Source of the DNA: Actinomadura nitritigenes
Lineage (GTDB): Bacteria > Actinomycetota > Actinomycetes > Streptosporangiales > Streptosporangiaceae
Length of the DNA stretch: 64,000 nt
Direction: 5' to 3'
Assembly: GCF_017573545.1 (NCBI RefSeq)
Contig: NZ_JAGEOK010000041.1
Span: 20,592-84,591 of the forward strand
Shown piece after piece: positions 48,966-57,847 of this stretch. A program made the position numbers and the translations under genes. Under the pieces are notes generated by a model. That model was not told the origin of the DNA. It was given only the letters and a program-made list of their open reading frames with translations, and ran no database searches. Positions within the stretch are counted from its first letter, which is position 1. Every line of letters begins with the position of its first letter.

Positions 48966-50216
48966 TCAGCCCTCGCCGGCGGGCTTGTGGAAGCGGCCGG
49001 ACTGCATGATCACGGTGAGGTTGGCCGGGTCCTGGAGGAGGGCGACGTCGCGCGCCGGGTCGCCCTGGACGACCAGCAGGTCGGCCAGGTAGCCGGGGGC
49101 GAGGACGCCGAGCTCGTCCGCCATGCCCATGACCTCGCCGCCCCACTTCGTCGCGGCGACGAGCGCCTCGGCCGGGGTGTAGCCGAACAGGTCGACGAAG
49201 AGCTGGAGGTCGCGGGCGTTGCGGCCGATGGGGTTCTGCGGGAAGCCGTAGTCGCCGCCGGGCAGGACGCGGATGCCGCGCCGCCGCATCTCCGGGTAGA
49301 GCGCGGTCTGCGCCTCCAGTTGCGCGACCGACCCCATGCGCTCGGCCATGGCCCGGTCGATCCCGAACTCCTCGGCCTCGTGGACGTTCGCCCACATGAT
49401 CCCGACGGCCGGCGCGGCGAACAGCTCGTCCCTGTGCTCTTCGAGCAGGTCGAGGGCCTCCTCGTCGGCGTACGAGCAGTGGTACACCGACCGGAACCCG
49501 TTGCGGACGGCCAGCTTGATCGACTCGGGGTTCTGCGCGTGGCAGTTCAGCCACACGCCCGCCTCCCGGGCCGCGGCGCCCGCCGCCGCGGCCTGCTCGG
49601 CGGTGTACTGGGTCTGCATCGAGCCGCCGGGGACGAACACGTCGTCGTTGCTGAGCAGCAGCTTCACCGAGTCGAACCCGAGCGCGGCCTGCTCGGCGAT
49701 GAAGCGCGCGACGCCGGTCGGGGTGGTGTTCTCGGCGCCGTGCCGGACGGGGTTGTTGTCGCGCTCGAAGCTGGCGGCGCGCAGCCGCGGGCCGGGCGTC
49801 TCGCCGGCGGCGATCCGGTCGCGGAGCTGGACCTCGACGTTGCCCGGCGTCAGCGAGCCCGCCGAGTAGGCGCTGGTGAAGCCGGCGTCGAGGAGGATCC
49901 GGGCGTTGCGCTCGGCGAGCGCGAGGTGCTCGTCCGCCGCCGGCGGGCGCCCGAAGAACGACACGTCGACCGGTGGGTTGAAGCCGGGTTCGAGGTGGCC
50001 GACGGCCGACGGGAACGTCAGGTGCGCGTGCCCCTCGATCAGGCCCGGCATGACGGTGGCGCCGGCGCAGTCGACGACGGTGGCGCCCTCCGGCGCGGGG
50101 GAGCGGCCCGGGCGGACGGCGGCGATGCGGTCGCCGCGCACGACGACCTCGCCGGGGAACGGCTCCCGGCCGGTCCCGTCGAACACCGATCCGCCGGTGA
50201 AGATGATCTCGCCCAT
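48966..50216 (-). CDS. amidohydrolase-family protein (imidazolonepropionase-like)
   Basis: A 416-residue metal-dependent hydrolase with the amidohydrolase barrel. The first ligands are His63/His65 in GLIEGHAHL, a carboxylysine or bridging region KLLLSNDDV, further His in WLNCHAQNPES and VYHCSYADEE, and Asp in GGDYGFPQN; the small beta domain begins at GGSVFDGTGREPFPGEV. It resembles imidazolonepropionase/hydantoinase-type enzymes. GGAGGAGG precedes the ATG at 50216. It is the last gene of the long catabolic operon. Confidence 0.9.
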   Translation of the reverse strand: MGEIIFTGGSVFDGTGREPFPGEVVVRGDRIAAVRPGRSPAPEGATVVDCAGATVMPGLIEGHAHLTFPSAVGHLEPGFNPPVDVSFFGRPPAADEHLALAERNARILLDAGFTSAYSAGSLTPGNVEVQLRDRIAAGETPGPRLRAASFERDNNPVRHGAENTTPTGVARFIAEQAALGFDSVKLLLSNDDVFVPGGSMQTQYTAEQAAAAGAAAREAGVWLNCHAQNPESIKLAVRNGFRSVYHCSYADEEALDLLEEHRDELFAAPAVGIMWANVHEAEEFGIDRAMAERMGSVAQLEAQTALYPEMRRRGIRVLPGGDYGFPQNPIGRNARDLQLFVDLFGYTPAEALVAATKWGGEVMGMADELGVLAPGYLADLLVVQGDPARDVALLQDPANLTVIMQSGRFHKPAGEG

Positions 50217-50233
50217 CGCGGGCCTCCTCCAGG

Positions 50234-51004
50234 TCATGCCCGTGCGCCACGGGCGAAGTCCAGCGACGCCGCGAACACGGCGGCGACGTCCGGCGCGCCC
50301 CTCCAGACGTGGTCGGCGCCCTCGACCGGCCGGAACTCCACCGGGACGCCCGCCGCGTCCAGCGCCGCCGCCATCCGCTCGCTCTGCGCCATCGGCACGG
50401 CCCGGTCCGCCGTCCCGTGCCAGAGCTGGAACGGCGGCGCGCCCGCGTGGACGTGCGCGATCGGGCTGGCCTCGGCCGCGAGGGCCGGGACGTCGCCGAC
50501 CGGCGCGCCGAGCAGCCGCGACTCCCGCGACGCCGGGTCGTCCGGATCCGGCATCGCGGACAGGTCGTACACGCCGTACCAGCCGACCACGGCCCCGATC
50601 CCCGGGCCGGTGAGCGCGGCGAGCGCGGCGAGGTGCGCCCCGGCCGACGCGCCCCACGCCACGATCCGGGACCCGTCGAACCCGTGCTCGCCGCCGTGGG
50701 CGCCCAGCCACGCCACCGCGGCCCGCACGTCGTGGAGCTGGGCCGGATACCGCGCCTCGCCCGACAGCCGGTAGTCCGCGGACGCGACGGCGAACCCGGC
50801 CTCGGCGATCCGCTCGAACGGCGACGGCCGCCAGCCCGCGAACTCATGCCCGAAGTCGCGCCGCGTCCCGCGCCGCCAGCCGCCGCCGTGCACGAACAGC
50901 ACGACGGGCGCGCGGTCCACCGGCGGCAGGTACAGGTCGAGGAGCAGCGGCCGGAACCCGGCCTCCGCGGCGTACTCGACGCCCTCCACGACCCGCACGC
51001 TCAC
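50234..51004 (-). CDS. alpha/beta hydrolase (esterase/BD-FAE-like)
   Basis: A 256-residue esterase with the HGGGW oxyanion motif (LFVHGGGWRRGTRRDFG), nucleophile Ser in WGASAGAHLAALAAL, Asp in WHGTADRAVPMAQS and His in GADHVWRGAP. This is the hormone-sensitive lipase/BD-FAE-like pattern. GTG 51004 overlaps the stop of the FAH gene by 4 bp. Probably opens an ester, lactone or acylated amine in the same pathway. Confidence 0.9.
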   Translation of the reverse strand: MSVRVVEGVEYAAEAGFRPLLLDLYLPPVDRAPVVLFVHGGGWRRGTRRDFGHEFAGWRPSPFERIAEAGFAVASADYRLSGEARYPAQLHDVRAAVAWLGAHGGEHGFDGSRIVAWGASAGAHLAALAALTGPGIGAVVGWYGVYDLSAMPDPDDPASRESRLLGAPVGDVPALAAEASPIAHVHAGAPPFQLWHGTADRAVPMAQSERMAAALDAAGVPVEFRPVEGADHVWRGAPDVAAVFAASLDFARGARA

Positions 51005-51864
51005 GGCGCGCCGCCCGCGGCGACGAACCGCTGCGTGATGCTCCCGACCCCCTCCAGCTCGCTGACCAGGACCTCGCCCGGCCGGACGAACCGCTTCGGG
51101 GTGCGCGCGTTGCCGACGCCCGGCGGCGTCCCGGTGAAGATCAGGTCGCCGGGGAACAGCCGGCAGACCCGCGACAGCCGGACGACCAGCTCCGGAATGT
51201 CGTAGATCATCGCCGAGGTGCGCGCGCTCTGCACCGTCTCGCCCGCCAGGCTGCACGAGATCGCCAGGTCGGAGGGGTCGCCGAACGCGTCCGGGGTGAC
51301 CAGCCACGGCCCCGTCGGCCCGAAGTTCGCATGCGACTTGGCCAGGCTGAACTGCGGCTTCGCGCCCGCGAGCTGCGCGGTCCGCTCGGACAGGTCCTGG
51401 CCGAGGGTGATCCCGGCGACGTGGTCCCAGGCGTCCTCGCGCCGCACCCGGTAGGCGTCCCGGGAGATCGCGACGACCGCCTCGACCTCCCAGTCGACGG
51501 TGCCGGACGGCAGCTCGACGTCGCAGACCGGCCCGGTGAGGCAGCTCGGGAACTTCGTGAACGTCACGGGCGCCGACTCCGGCGGGTACCCGGCCTCGGC
51601 GGCGTGCTCGGCGTAGTTGATCCCGATCGCGAACACCTGCGACGGGCGCGGGACGGGCGGCCCGAGGTCCTCGACCGCGAACGGCGTGCCCCGGTCGGCG
51701 CCGAGGCCCGCGGCCCAGTCGCGGAACGCGTCCCACTCGGCGAAGACCGCCTGCGGGTCGGCGGCGAACCGGCCGCCGCTCGCCTCCGCGACGTCCACGG
51801 CCGCGTCGCCCCCGGCCGTGTCGGTAACGACGACAAGGCGGCCCTTGAGGTTGGCGATCCTCAC
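51001..51864 (-). CDS. FAH-family hydrolase/isomerase (first)
   Basis: A 287-residue fumarylacetoacetate hydrolase-fold enzyme. Substrate/metal-side sequence includes FAIGINYAEHAAEAGYPPES, VDWEVEAVVAISRDAYRV (Glu ligand) and QDLSERTAQLAG, LAKSHANFGPTGPWLVTPD; GDLIFTGTPPGVGNARTPKR closes the domain. Members cleave or decarboxylate 2,4-dioxo acids or their enol forms. The gene overlaps both neighbours by 4 bp. Confidence 0.92.
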   Translation of the reverse strand: MRIANLKGRLVVVTDTAGGDAAVDVAEASGGRFAADPQAVFAEWDAFRDWAAGLGADRGTPFAVEDLGPPVPRPSQVFAIGINYAEHAAEAGYPPESAPVTFTKFPSCLTGPVCDVELPSGTVDWEVEAVVAISRDAYRVRREDAWDHVAGITLGQDLSERTAQLAGAKPQFSLAKSHANFGPTGPWLVTPDAFGDPSDLAISCSLAGETVQSARTSAMIYDIPELVVRLSRVCRLFPGDLIFTGTPPGVGNARTPKRFVRPGEVLVSELEGVGSITQRFVAAGGAP

Positions 51865-52730
51865 CAGTCGACCTTCTCCGGGGCGGGCTCGCCGTGCGCG
51901 TCCTGCCAGGACACCACGTGGTTGCGCAGCGTCCCGATTCCCTCGATCTCGGCCTCGACGACGTCGCCGGGCCGCAGGTAGAAGTCGAACGGGTTCGGCT
52001 GGACGGCCGCGACACCCGAGACGGTGCCGGTGGTGATGATGTCCCCGGCGCTGAAGATCTGCGGCGAGTGGTAGGCCACCAGGTGCGGGATCGACACCCG
52101 CATCTGCTTGGTGTGCCCCGTCTGCCGCACGTCGCCGTTCACCCGCAGCTGCATGGCGAGGTCCTGCATGTCGTCGATCTCGTCGGCGGTGACGATCCAC
52201 GGGCCGATCGGGCAGAACGTGTCGATCGCCTTGCTGAAGGAGAACACGCCCGACTCCATCTCGCGGCGCTGGATGTCGCGCGCGGTGATGTCGTTGAAGA
52301 CGGTGAACCCGGCGATGTGCTCCAGCGCCTCGTCCGGGCCGAAGAACTTGCCGGGCTTGCCGATGATGACGGCCAGCTCCAGCTCGTAGTCCAGCTCCTT
52401 GGTGAGGTGCTCGGGGTACACGATCGGGTCGTCCGGACCGATGATCGCGTCGACGTTCTGGAAGAACACGATGCCCTTGTGTACCGGGTGCGACCAGTTG
52501 ACGGCCTGGAGCTCCTCGTGGTGGTCGGCGAAGTTGCCGGCGGTGTGGAAGAACTTCTTCGGCCGGATCGGCGCGCGCAGCCGCACGTCCGCCAGCTTCA
52601 GCCGCTCGCCGGTCTCGCCGACCTTCCCGTCCCGCTCGAAGTACGCGCGGGTGGACGGGACGTCCAGCTCGATGACGTCGTCGCCGTCGAGCCGCCCGAC
52701 CCGGCCCTCGTCGAAAGTGATCAGCTTCAT
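51861..52730 (-). CDS. FAH-family hydrolase/isomerase (second)
   Basis: A 289-residue FAH-fold enzyme distinct from the previous one. KKFFHTAGNFADHHEELQAV carries the catalytic His-His, LDYELELAVIIGKPGKFF the first Glu-x-Glu ligands, FNDITARDIQRREMESGVFS the Asp, and FSKAIDTFCPIGPWIVTADE the Lys/Pro loop. Two paralogues in one operon suggest successive steps on related 2-oxo/enol acids. ATG 52730 is preceded by an AAGGAAAAC stretch. Confidence 0.92.
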   Translation of the reverse strand: MKLITFDEGRVGRLDGDDVIELDVPSTRAYFERDGKVGETGERLKLADVRLRAPIRPKKFFHTAGNFADHHEELQAVNWSHPVHKGIVFFQNVDAIIGPDDPIVYPEHLTKELDYELELAVIIGKPGKFFGPDEALEHIAGFTVFNDITARDIQRREMESGVFSFSKAIDTFCPIGPWIVTADEIDDMQDLAMQLRVNGDVRQTGHTKQMRVSIPHLVAYHSPQIFSAGDIITTGTVSGVAAVQPNPFDFYLRPGDVVEAEIEGIGTLRNHVVSWQDAHGEPAPEKVDW

Positions 52731-52769
52731 GGGGCTCCGTTTTCCTTCTTCTTCCAGTGAATCAGCAGG

Positions 52770-53588
52770 TCAGTGATGGTCCGGACGGCCGCGGGAGGCG
52801 CGCTTCTCGACCGCCGACAGCAGCGCGTTGACGGCGAGCGCCCCGACGCAGACGACCAGCACCATGGCGTCCAGCGCGGCCGCGCCGTGGTTGGTGATCT
52901 GGGTGGAGATGAACGTGCCGACGCCGTCCACCGAGATCATCAGCTCCGCCAGCAGCACGCCGAGCAGCGACAGCGCCGCGCCGATCTTCAGCGCGCCGAT
53001 GATGTCGGGCAGGCAGGCGGGCACCACCAGGAACAGCAGCCGGCGCAGCCGCCCGGCGCCCATGGCGCGGCCGGAGTCGAGGACGGCGGGCTCGACCGCC
53101 GCGCCCGCCGTCATCGTCATGAGGATCACCGGGATGATCCCGTGGATGACGCCGAACGCGATCTCCGAGCCGTCGCCGAGGCCGAGCCAGAGCACGAACA
53201 GCGGGTACAGCGGCGCCATCGGCAGCGCGTACAGCACGGAGACGATGTCCCGGCCGCCGAGGTAGACGTGCTTGTTGAGGCGTCCGAGCAGCAGCCCGAT
53301 CGCGGGCCCGGCCACGGCGGTGATCGCGAACGCGGCCAGGAACCGGTACGTGGTGTACCCGACGAGCGTGAGGGACCGGCCCTCCAGCACCGCCGGCAGG
53401 CCGTCGGCGACGATCCGGCTGGGCGAGGTGAGGTAGTCGCCGCCCGCGCCCGACAGCCGGGTCAGCGCCTCCCACACCGCGACCAGCGCGGCCACGGTGC
53501 CCCAGCGGACGAGGTGGACCGCCGCCGCCTCCCGCGGCCGCGCCGTGCGCCGCGCGGCCGCGGGAGCGGCTCCGGTGATGGCCGTCAT
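52770..53588 (-). CDS. ABC importer permease (first)
   Basis: A 272-residue permease of the SsuC/TauC/ThiX (nitrate/sulfonate/taurine) type with six helices. LTSPSRIVADGLPAVLEGRS is the characteristic N-terminal loop, and the EAA-type cytoplasmic loop reads GRAMGAGRLRRLLFLVVPAC. It ends 39 bp before the second FAH gene. It follows the binding-protein gene with a 1-bp gap. Confidence 0.92.
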   Translation of the reverse strand: MTAITGAAPAAARRTARPREAAAVHLVRWGTVAALVAVWEALTRLSGAGGDYLTSPSRIVADGLPAVLEGRSLTLVGYTTYRFLAAFAITAVAGPAIGLLLGRLNKHVYLGGRDIVSVLYALPMAPLYPLFVLWLGLGDGSEIAFGVIHGIIPVILMTMTAGAAVEPAVLDSGRAMGAGRLRRLLFLVVPACLPDIIGALKIGAALSLLGVLLAELMISVDGVGTFISTQITNHGAAALDAMVLVVCVGALAVNALLSAVEKRASRGRPDHH

Positions 53589-53589
53589 G

Positions 53590-54570
53590 TCACTTCGCCG
53601 AGACGATCTCGGTGCTGAGGTAGGCGTCCTGCGCCGGCGACGACGTCGCGATGCCGAGCTTCGGCAGCGCCTTGGCGTACCCGGCCATGCCCGCGGCGCT
53701 GATGCCGCCGTCGGGGGTGAAGCCGCCGATCAGCGCGTCGTAGGTCTGCTCGGCGATCGGCTCCGGCATGCCGAGCTTGGCGACGGCGAGGTCCACGGTC
53801 GGCTGCTTGTTGGCCTTCATCCAGGTCAGCGCCTTGGTGTAGGCCCCGGCGAGCTTCTGCAGGTTCGCCTTGTTGCCCGAGATCGTCGACTTCTTGGCCA
53901 TCAGCACCGCGAACTGCGAGTTCGGGCCGAGCACCTCCGACGCCTTCTGCGCGATCCTGCCCTCGTGCTTCGCCTGGAGCAGGAACCCGAAGTTGACCGG
54001 CAGGACGAAGCCGTCGATGTCGCCGCGCTTCATCGCCGACATCGTCGCGGCCGGGTCGCCGAGCGGGACCTCCTTGACCTTCTCGAAGTCCACGTTCGAC
54101 GCTTCCGCGGTCGCGCGGGTGATGTAGTCGGTGAGCGAGCCGGCCTTGGAGATGCCGAGCTTCTTGCCCGCGATCCCGGAGAAGCCGGTGATGCCGGACT
54201 TCTCCGGGACGATCAGCGCCATCGGGCTCTGCCCCATCACGCCGAAGAACGCCTGGGTGTCGAGCTTCTTCGCGGCGCCCGACACCGCGTCCAGCCCGGT
54301 CGCGGCGCCGACGTCGACGGACCCGCCGGTCATCGCCTTGGTGAGGTCGGACCCGGCGCTGAAGTCGACGACCTTGACGTCCAGCCCGGCGTCCTTGAAG
54401 AAGCCCTGCTGGACGGCGACCCGCGCGGGCATCGCGTGCACGAAGTCCTGCGCCTGGACGAGACCGAGCGTGATCGAGGTGGACGGACCGGACGACCCGC
54501 CGCCACCGCACGCGGTGAGCGCGGCGGCGCACAGCGCCGCGACCGCGGCGATCCTTGCGGTGACCTTCAT
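53590..54570 (-). CDS. ABC importer substrate-binding lipoprotein (NMT1/SsuA-like)
   Basis: A 326-residue binding protein with lipobox LTAC (Cys21). ITLGLVQAQDFVHAMPARVA, QQGFFKDAGLDVKVVDFSAG, LTKAMTGGSVDVGAATGLDA and AGKKLGISKAGSLTDYITRA are the NMT1/THI5-like/SsuA folding elements. Ligand unknown; the family binds sulfonates, pyrimidines, nitrate and phthalate-like compounds. Start ATG 54570 overlaps the preceding permease stop by 4 bp. Confidence 0.92.
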   Translation of the reverse strand: MKVTARIAAVAALCAAALTACGGGGSSGPSTSITLGLVQAQDFVHAMPARVAVQQGFFKDAGLDVKVVDFSAGSDLTKAMTGGSVDVGAATGLDAVSGAAKKLDTQAFFGVMGQSPMALIVPEKSGITGFSGIAGKKLGISKAGSLTDYITRATAEASNVDFEKVKEVPLGDPAATMSAMKRGDIDGFVLPVNFGFLLQAKHEGRIAQKASEVLGPNSQFAVLMAKKSTISGNKANLQKLAGAYTKALTWMKANKQPTVDLAVAKLGMPEPIAEQTYDALIGGFTPDGGISAAGMAGYAKALPKLGIATSSPAQDAYLSTEIVSAK

Positions 54571-55325
54571 CGGGTGACGCCTTTCTGAAGCACGTGGGTG
54601 GTGAGCGAGAACAGGAGGTTGACGGCGACCGTGACCAGGCAGGCGATCACGATCCAGGCGAACAGGCCGGGGCTGTCGAGGCTCTGGCTGGCGGTGCCGA
54701 GCTGGTAGCCGATCCCGGCGGCGCCCGCGATGAACTCGGACGCGATGACGGTGACGAGCGCCAGGCCGAGCGACACCCGCATCGCGGCGAGCACCGGGCC
54801 GAGCACCGCCGGCAGGACGACGCCGGCCAGCCACTGGGCGCGGGTGGCGCCCATCGTCCGGGCGGCGGTGATCAGCCGGCCGTCGACGCCCGCGGTCGCG
54901 CGGGCCGCCGCGATCGCGATGGGGAAGAACGCGTACAGCGTCCCGAGCGCGATCTTGGACTGCGAGCCGACCCCGAGCGTCGCCGCCAGCACCGGGTAGA
55001 GGATCACCAGCGGCAGCGCGTTCAGGCCGGTCAGGACGGGTTCGTAGGCGCGGCGCAGCAGCCGCGACGAGCCGACGAGCACCCCCGCCGGGAGCGCGAT
55101 CGCCGTCGCGATCCCGAACGCGACCGCCGTCTCCTCCAGGGTGGTGCCGACCGGCTCCAGCAGCTTCGACGGCTCCGCGGCCAGGTCGCTGAGCGCCTGC
55201 CACACGTCGCCGATCGGCGGCAGCAGCAGCGGCGCGACCGCCCCGGTCCCGGCGAGCAGCGCCCACACCGCGAGGACGGCGGCGACCGTCCCGGCGTAGA
55301 CCAGGACGCGGCGCGGCGCGATCAC
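54567..55325 (-). CDS. ABC importer permease (second)
   Basis: A 252-residue permease of the same family as the first but clearly different in sequence (LLLPPIGDVWQALSDLAAEP, EAA loop ARTMGATRAQWLAGVVLPAV, GYQLGTASQSLDSPGLFAWI). With two permease genes the importer probably uses a heterodimer, unlike the usual SsuC homodimer. GTG 55325 overlaps the ATPase stop by 4 bp. Confidence 0.92.
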   Translation of the reverse strand: MIAPRRVLVYAGTVAAVLAVWALLAGTGAVAPLLLPPIGDVWQALSDLAAEPSKLLEPVGTTLEETAVAFGIATAIALPAGVLVGSSRLLRRAYEPVLTGLNALPLVILYPVLAATLGVGSQSKIALGTLYAFFPIAIAAARATAGVDGRLITAARTMGATRAQWLAGVVLPAVLGPVLAAMRVSLGLALVTVIASEFIAGAAGIGYQLGTASQSLDSPGLFAWIVIACLVTVAVNLLFSLTTHVLQKGVTR

Positions 55326-56140
55326 CGCACGTCTCCGGGGTCGTCCTCCAGCAGCAGCGCCGACAGCCGGTCGGTGAGCGCGTGGAACTCCGGGGTGCGC
55401 AGCACCTGCGGCTCGCGCGGGCGCGGCAGCGGGACCTCGATGACCTCCTTGATCGTCGCCGGGCGCGGCGTCATCACGATGATCCGGTCCGACAGGTACG
55501 CCGCCTCCGACAGGCTGTGCGTCACGAAGAGCACCGTCTTGCCGTGCTCCTCCAGCAGCGTGACGAGCTGCTCGCCGATCTTCAGCCGGGACAGCTCGTC
55601 CAGCGCCGCGAACGGCTCGTCCAGCAGCAGGATCGACGCGTCCGACACCAGCGCCCGCGCGATCGCGACCCGCTGCCGCATCCCGCCCGACAGCTGGTGC
55701 GGGAACCGGTGCGGGACGTCGCCGAGCCCGACCGCGCGGAGCGCGTCCAGCGCGCGCGCCCGCCGCTCGGCGCGGCCGACCCCGGCGAACTGCAGGGCGA
55801 TCTCCACGTTGCGCACGGCGCTGCGCCACGGGTACAGCGCGAGGTCCTGGAACACGAACGCCACGTCCCGGGGGCGGGGGCCGTCGACCGGCGTCCCGTC
55901 CACCAGCAGCTCCCCGGACACCGGCGCGAGCAGGCCGCCCACCGCGCGCAGCGCCGAGCTCTTCCCGCACCCGGACGGCCCGATCAGGCTGACGAACTCG
56001 CCCGGCCGCACGTCGAACGTCAGGTCCGTCGCCGCCGTCGTGTCGCCGTAGGCGAGGGTGAGGTCGCGGGCGGCCACCCTCGGTCGCTGCGCCTCCTGAA
56101 CCCCTCCGGCCATGGCGCGCTCCTCGCGCTGCCCCGCCAT
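55322..56140 (-). CDS. ABC importer ATPase (SsuB/TauB-like)
   Basis: A 272-residue ABC ATPase: P-loop GPSGCGKSS, Q-loop VAFVFQDLALYPW, signature LSGGMRQRVAIARAL, Walker B ILLLDEPFAALDE and switch FVTHSLSEAAYLSDR. This is the SsuB/TauB/ThiZ type. ATG 56140 is used; an internal in-frame ATG nine codons later is also possible. It follows the SDR gene by 4 bp. Confidence 0.93.
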   Translation of the reverse strand: MAGQREERAMAGGVQEAQRPRVAARDLTLAYGDTTAATDLTFDVRPGEFVSLIGPSGCGKSSALRAVGGLLAPVSGELLVDGTPVDGPRPRDVAFVFQDLALYPWRSAVRNVEIALQFAGVGRAERRARALDALRAVGLGDVPHRFPHQLSGGMRQRVAIARALVSDASILLLDEPFAALDELSRLKIGEQLVTLLEEHGKTVLFVTHSLSEAAYLSDRIIVMTPRPATIKEVIEVPLPRPREPQVLRTPEFHALTDRLSALLLEDDPGDVR

Positions 56141-56144
56141 CGCG

Positions 56145-56927
56145 CTACGCCCCGACCATGTTGAACCCGCCGTCGGCGAGCATGTAGGCGCCGGTGATGT
56201 GGGAGGCGTCCTCCGTCGCGAGGAACAGCGCGGTGCCCGCGACGACCTCGGGCGGCGGGATCTGGCCCATCGGCGTCTGCGAGATCAGCTTCTCGCGGCG
56301 GCCCGACTTCCAGTCCTCGCGCTCCAGCGTCGCGCCCGTCTCCATGAACCCGGGCGCGAACGTGTTGACGCGGACGGCCGGCGCGAACGCCGCCGCGTAC
56401 GACTTGGTGATGCCGAGCAGCCCGTACTTGGCGGCGGCGTACTGCGGAGCGCGCGCGCTGCCGCGCACCACCACGGTCGAGCCGATGTTCACGATCGAGC
56501 CGTGGCCCTGCTCCAGCATCCGGGAGCCGAACTCGTGCGTCATCAGCAGCGTGCCCTTGACGTCGACGTCGATGACCCGGTCGAGGGACTCCTGCGTCAG
56601 CTCGCGCCACGACATCTGCTCGGTCGCGACGTCGCCGACGTTGTTGACCAGCACGTCCAGCTCACCGGCGATCTCGAACACCTCGTCGGCGAGGGCGCGG
56701 ATCGCGTCCCACGAGCCGATGTCGGCCTGCACGACGAACGCCTCGGCGCCCGCCTCCCGGACTCGCTCCGCGGTGCGCTCGGCGCCCTGCTTGGAGGAGT
56801 TGTAGTGCACCCCGACGCGGGCGCCCTCCTGCGCGGCGCGGACGGCGATCTCGGCGCCGAAGCCCGTGCCCGCCCCGGTCACCAGCACCGTCTTCCCCTC
56901 GAACCGCGGGAAGATCTTCTGAGTCAT
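56145..56927 (-). CDS. short-chain dehydrogenase/reductase (first of pair)
   Basis: A 260-residue classical SDR. Cofactor loop VLVTGAGTGFGAEIAV, VGVHYNSSKQGAERTAERVR (Asn/Ser/Lys after strand 2 suggests NADP), VNNVGD as the NNxG motif, catalytic Ser in NIGSTVVVRGS and YAAAKYG, and a closing TGAYMLADGGFNMVGA. Probably oxidises or reduces an alcohol/keto group in the operon's pathway. Confidence 0.92.
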   Translation of the reverse strand: MTQKIFPRFEGKTVLVTGAGTGFGAEIAVRAAQEGARVGVHYNSSKQGAERTAERVREAGAEAFVVQADIGSWDAIRALADEVFEIAGELDVLVNNVGDVATEQMSWRELTQESLDRVIDVDVKGTLLMTHEFGSRMLEQGHGSIVNIGSTVVVRGSARAPQYAAAKYGLLGITKSYAAAFAPAVRVNTFAPGFMETGATLEREDWKSGRREKLISQTPMGQIPPPEVVAGTALFLATEDASHITGAYMLADGGFNMVGA

Positions 56928-56944
56928 GTGGTTCTCCAGTTGGT

Positions 56945-57733
56945 TCAGACAAGCGTGCGTCCGCCGTCGACGTACATGACGTGGCCCGTCATGAACGCCG
57001 CGTGCGGTGAGGACAGGAACAGGATGGGCCCCACGACCTCCGCGGGGGTGCCGAGCCGGCCCGCCGGGACGAGCCGCACCAGGTCCTCGCGGACGCCGGG
57101 CTGCTCCAGGTAGGCGGCGGTCAGCGGCGTCTCGACGTACCCGGGCGCGATCGCGTTCACGGTGACGCCGTGCCGAGCCCATTCGGCGGCCATGACCCGC
57201 ATCATCTGGTTCATCCCGCCCTTGGACGCGGCGTACGGCCCGTGCTTCTGGTGCGCCAGGTGCCCCGACACCGACGACAGGAAGACGATGCGCCCGCCGC
57301 CCGCGCCCACCATGTGCCGCCCCGCGGCCTGCGCCGCGCCGAACGCGGTGAACAGGTTGGTCCGCAGGATCCGCTCCCACTCGGCCTCGGTGAAGTCGAG
57401 CACCGGGCGCCGGTCGTTGATCCCGACGCAGTGCAGCAGCACGTCGAGGCCGCCCATCGTCTCGACGGCCCGCGCGACGACGGCGGCGCCGGCGCCCTCC
57501 TCGGTGAGGTCGGCGGCGATGGTGTGCGGCTTCGTCCCGTCCGGGCCGGGCTCCAGCGCGTCCAGCCGGTCCCGGTCCCGGTCGACCGCGGTGACGGCCG
57601 CGCCGGCGTCGAGGTAGCCGCGGGCGCACTCGGCGCCGATCCCGCCCACGCCGAGCACCAGCACCCGGGCGCCGTGCAGGCCCAGCCACGCGGTGCCCGT
57701 GCCGGGCGCCGCCTGAGTCGTCCCGTCTGCCAC
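56945..57733 (-). CDS. short-chain dehydrogenase/reductase (second of pair)
   Basis: A 262-residue SDR and the first gene of the operon. The cofactor loop is VLVLGVGGIGAECARGYL, a GxGGxG variant in place of TGxxxGxG; AVDRDRDRLDAL (acidic after strand 2, so NAD) and HCVGI replace the usual VNNAG, while SSVSGHLAHQKHGPYAASKG supplies Ser, Tyr and Lys. GTG 57733 has a purine-rich site upstream. The odd cofactor loop is the main difference from standard SDRs. Confidence 0.9.
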   Translation of the reverse strand: MADGTTQAAPGTGTAWLGLHGARVLVLGVGGIGAECARGYLDAGAAVTAVDRDRDRLDALEPGPDGTKPHTIAADLTEEGAGAAVVARAVETMGGLDVLLHCVGINDRRPVLDFTEAEWERILRTNLFTAFGAAQAAGRHMVGAGGGRIVFLSSVSGHLAHQKHGPYAASKGGMNQMMRVMAAEWARHGVTVNAIAPGYVETPLTAAYLEQPGVREDLVRLVPAGRLGTPAEVVGPILFLSSPHAAFMTGHVMYVDGGRTLV

Positions 57734-57757
57734 TTGCGGTTCCTCGCCTTCCCGAGC

Positions 57758-57780
57758 TAGCTTTCACTGTATGAAAGCTA
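57758..57780. promoter_or_regulatory. IclR operator between divergent genes
   Basis: TAGCTTTCA (57758-57766), 5 nt, TGAAAGCTA (57772-57780) is a perfect 9-bp inverted repeat, followed at once by a further half-site CTTTCACT (57781-57788). It lies 25 bp upstream of the operon start and 60-90 bp before the IclR start. A second, weaker palindrome GACGCC-N6-GGCGTC is at 57806-57823. Confidence 0.6.
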
Positions 57781-57847
57781 CTTTCACTAAGCACGAGTAT
57801 GGTGTGACGCCGGTCATGGCGTCAAGGCGCGCACCCGGGGACGGGCC

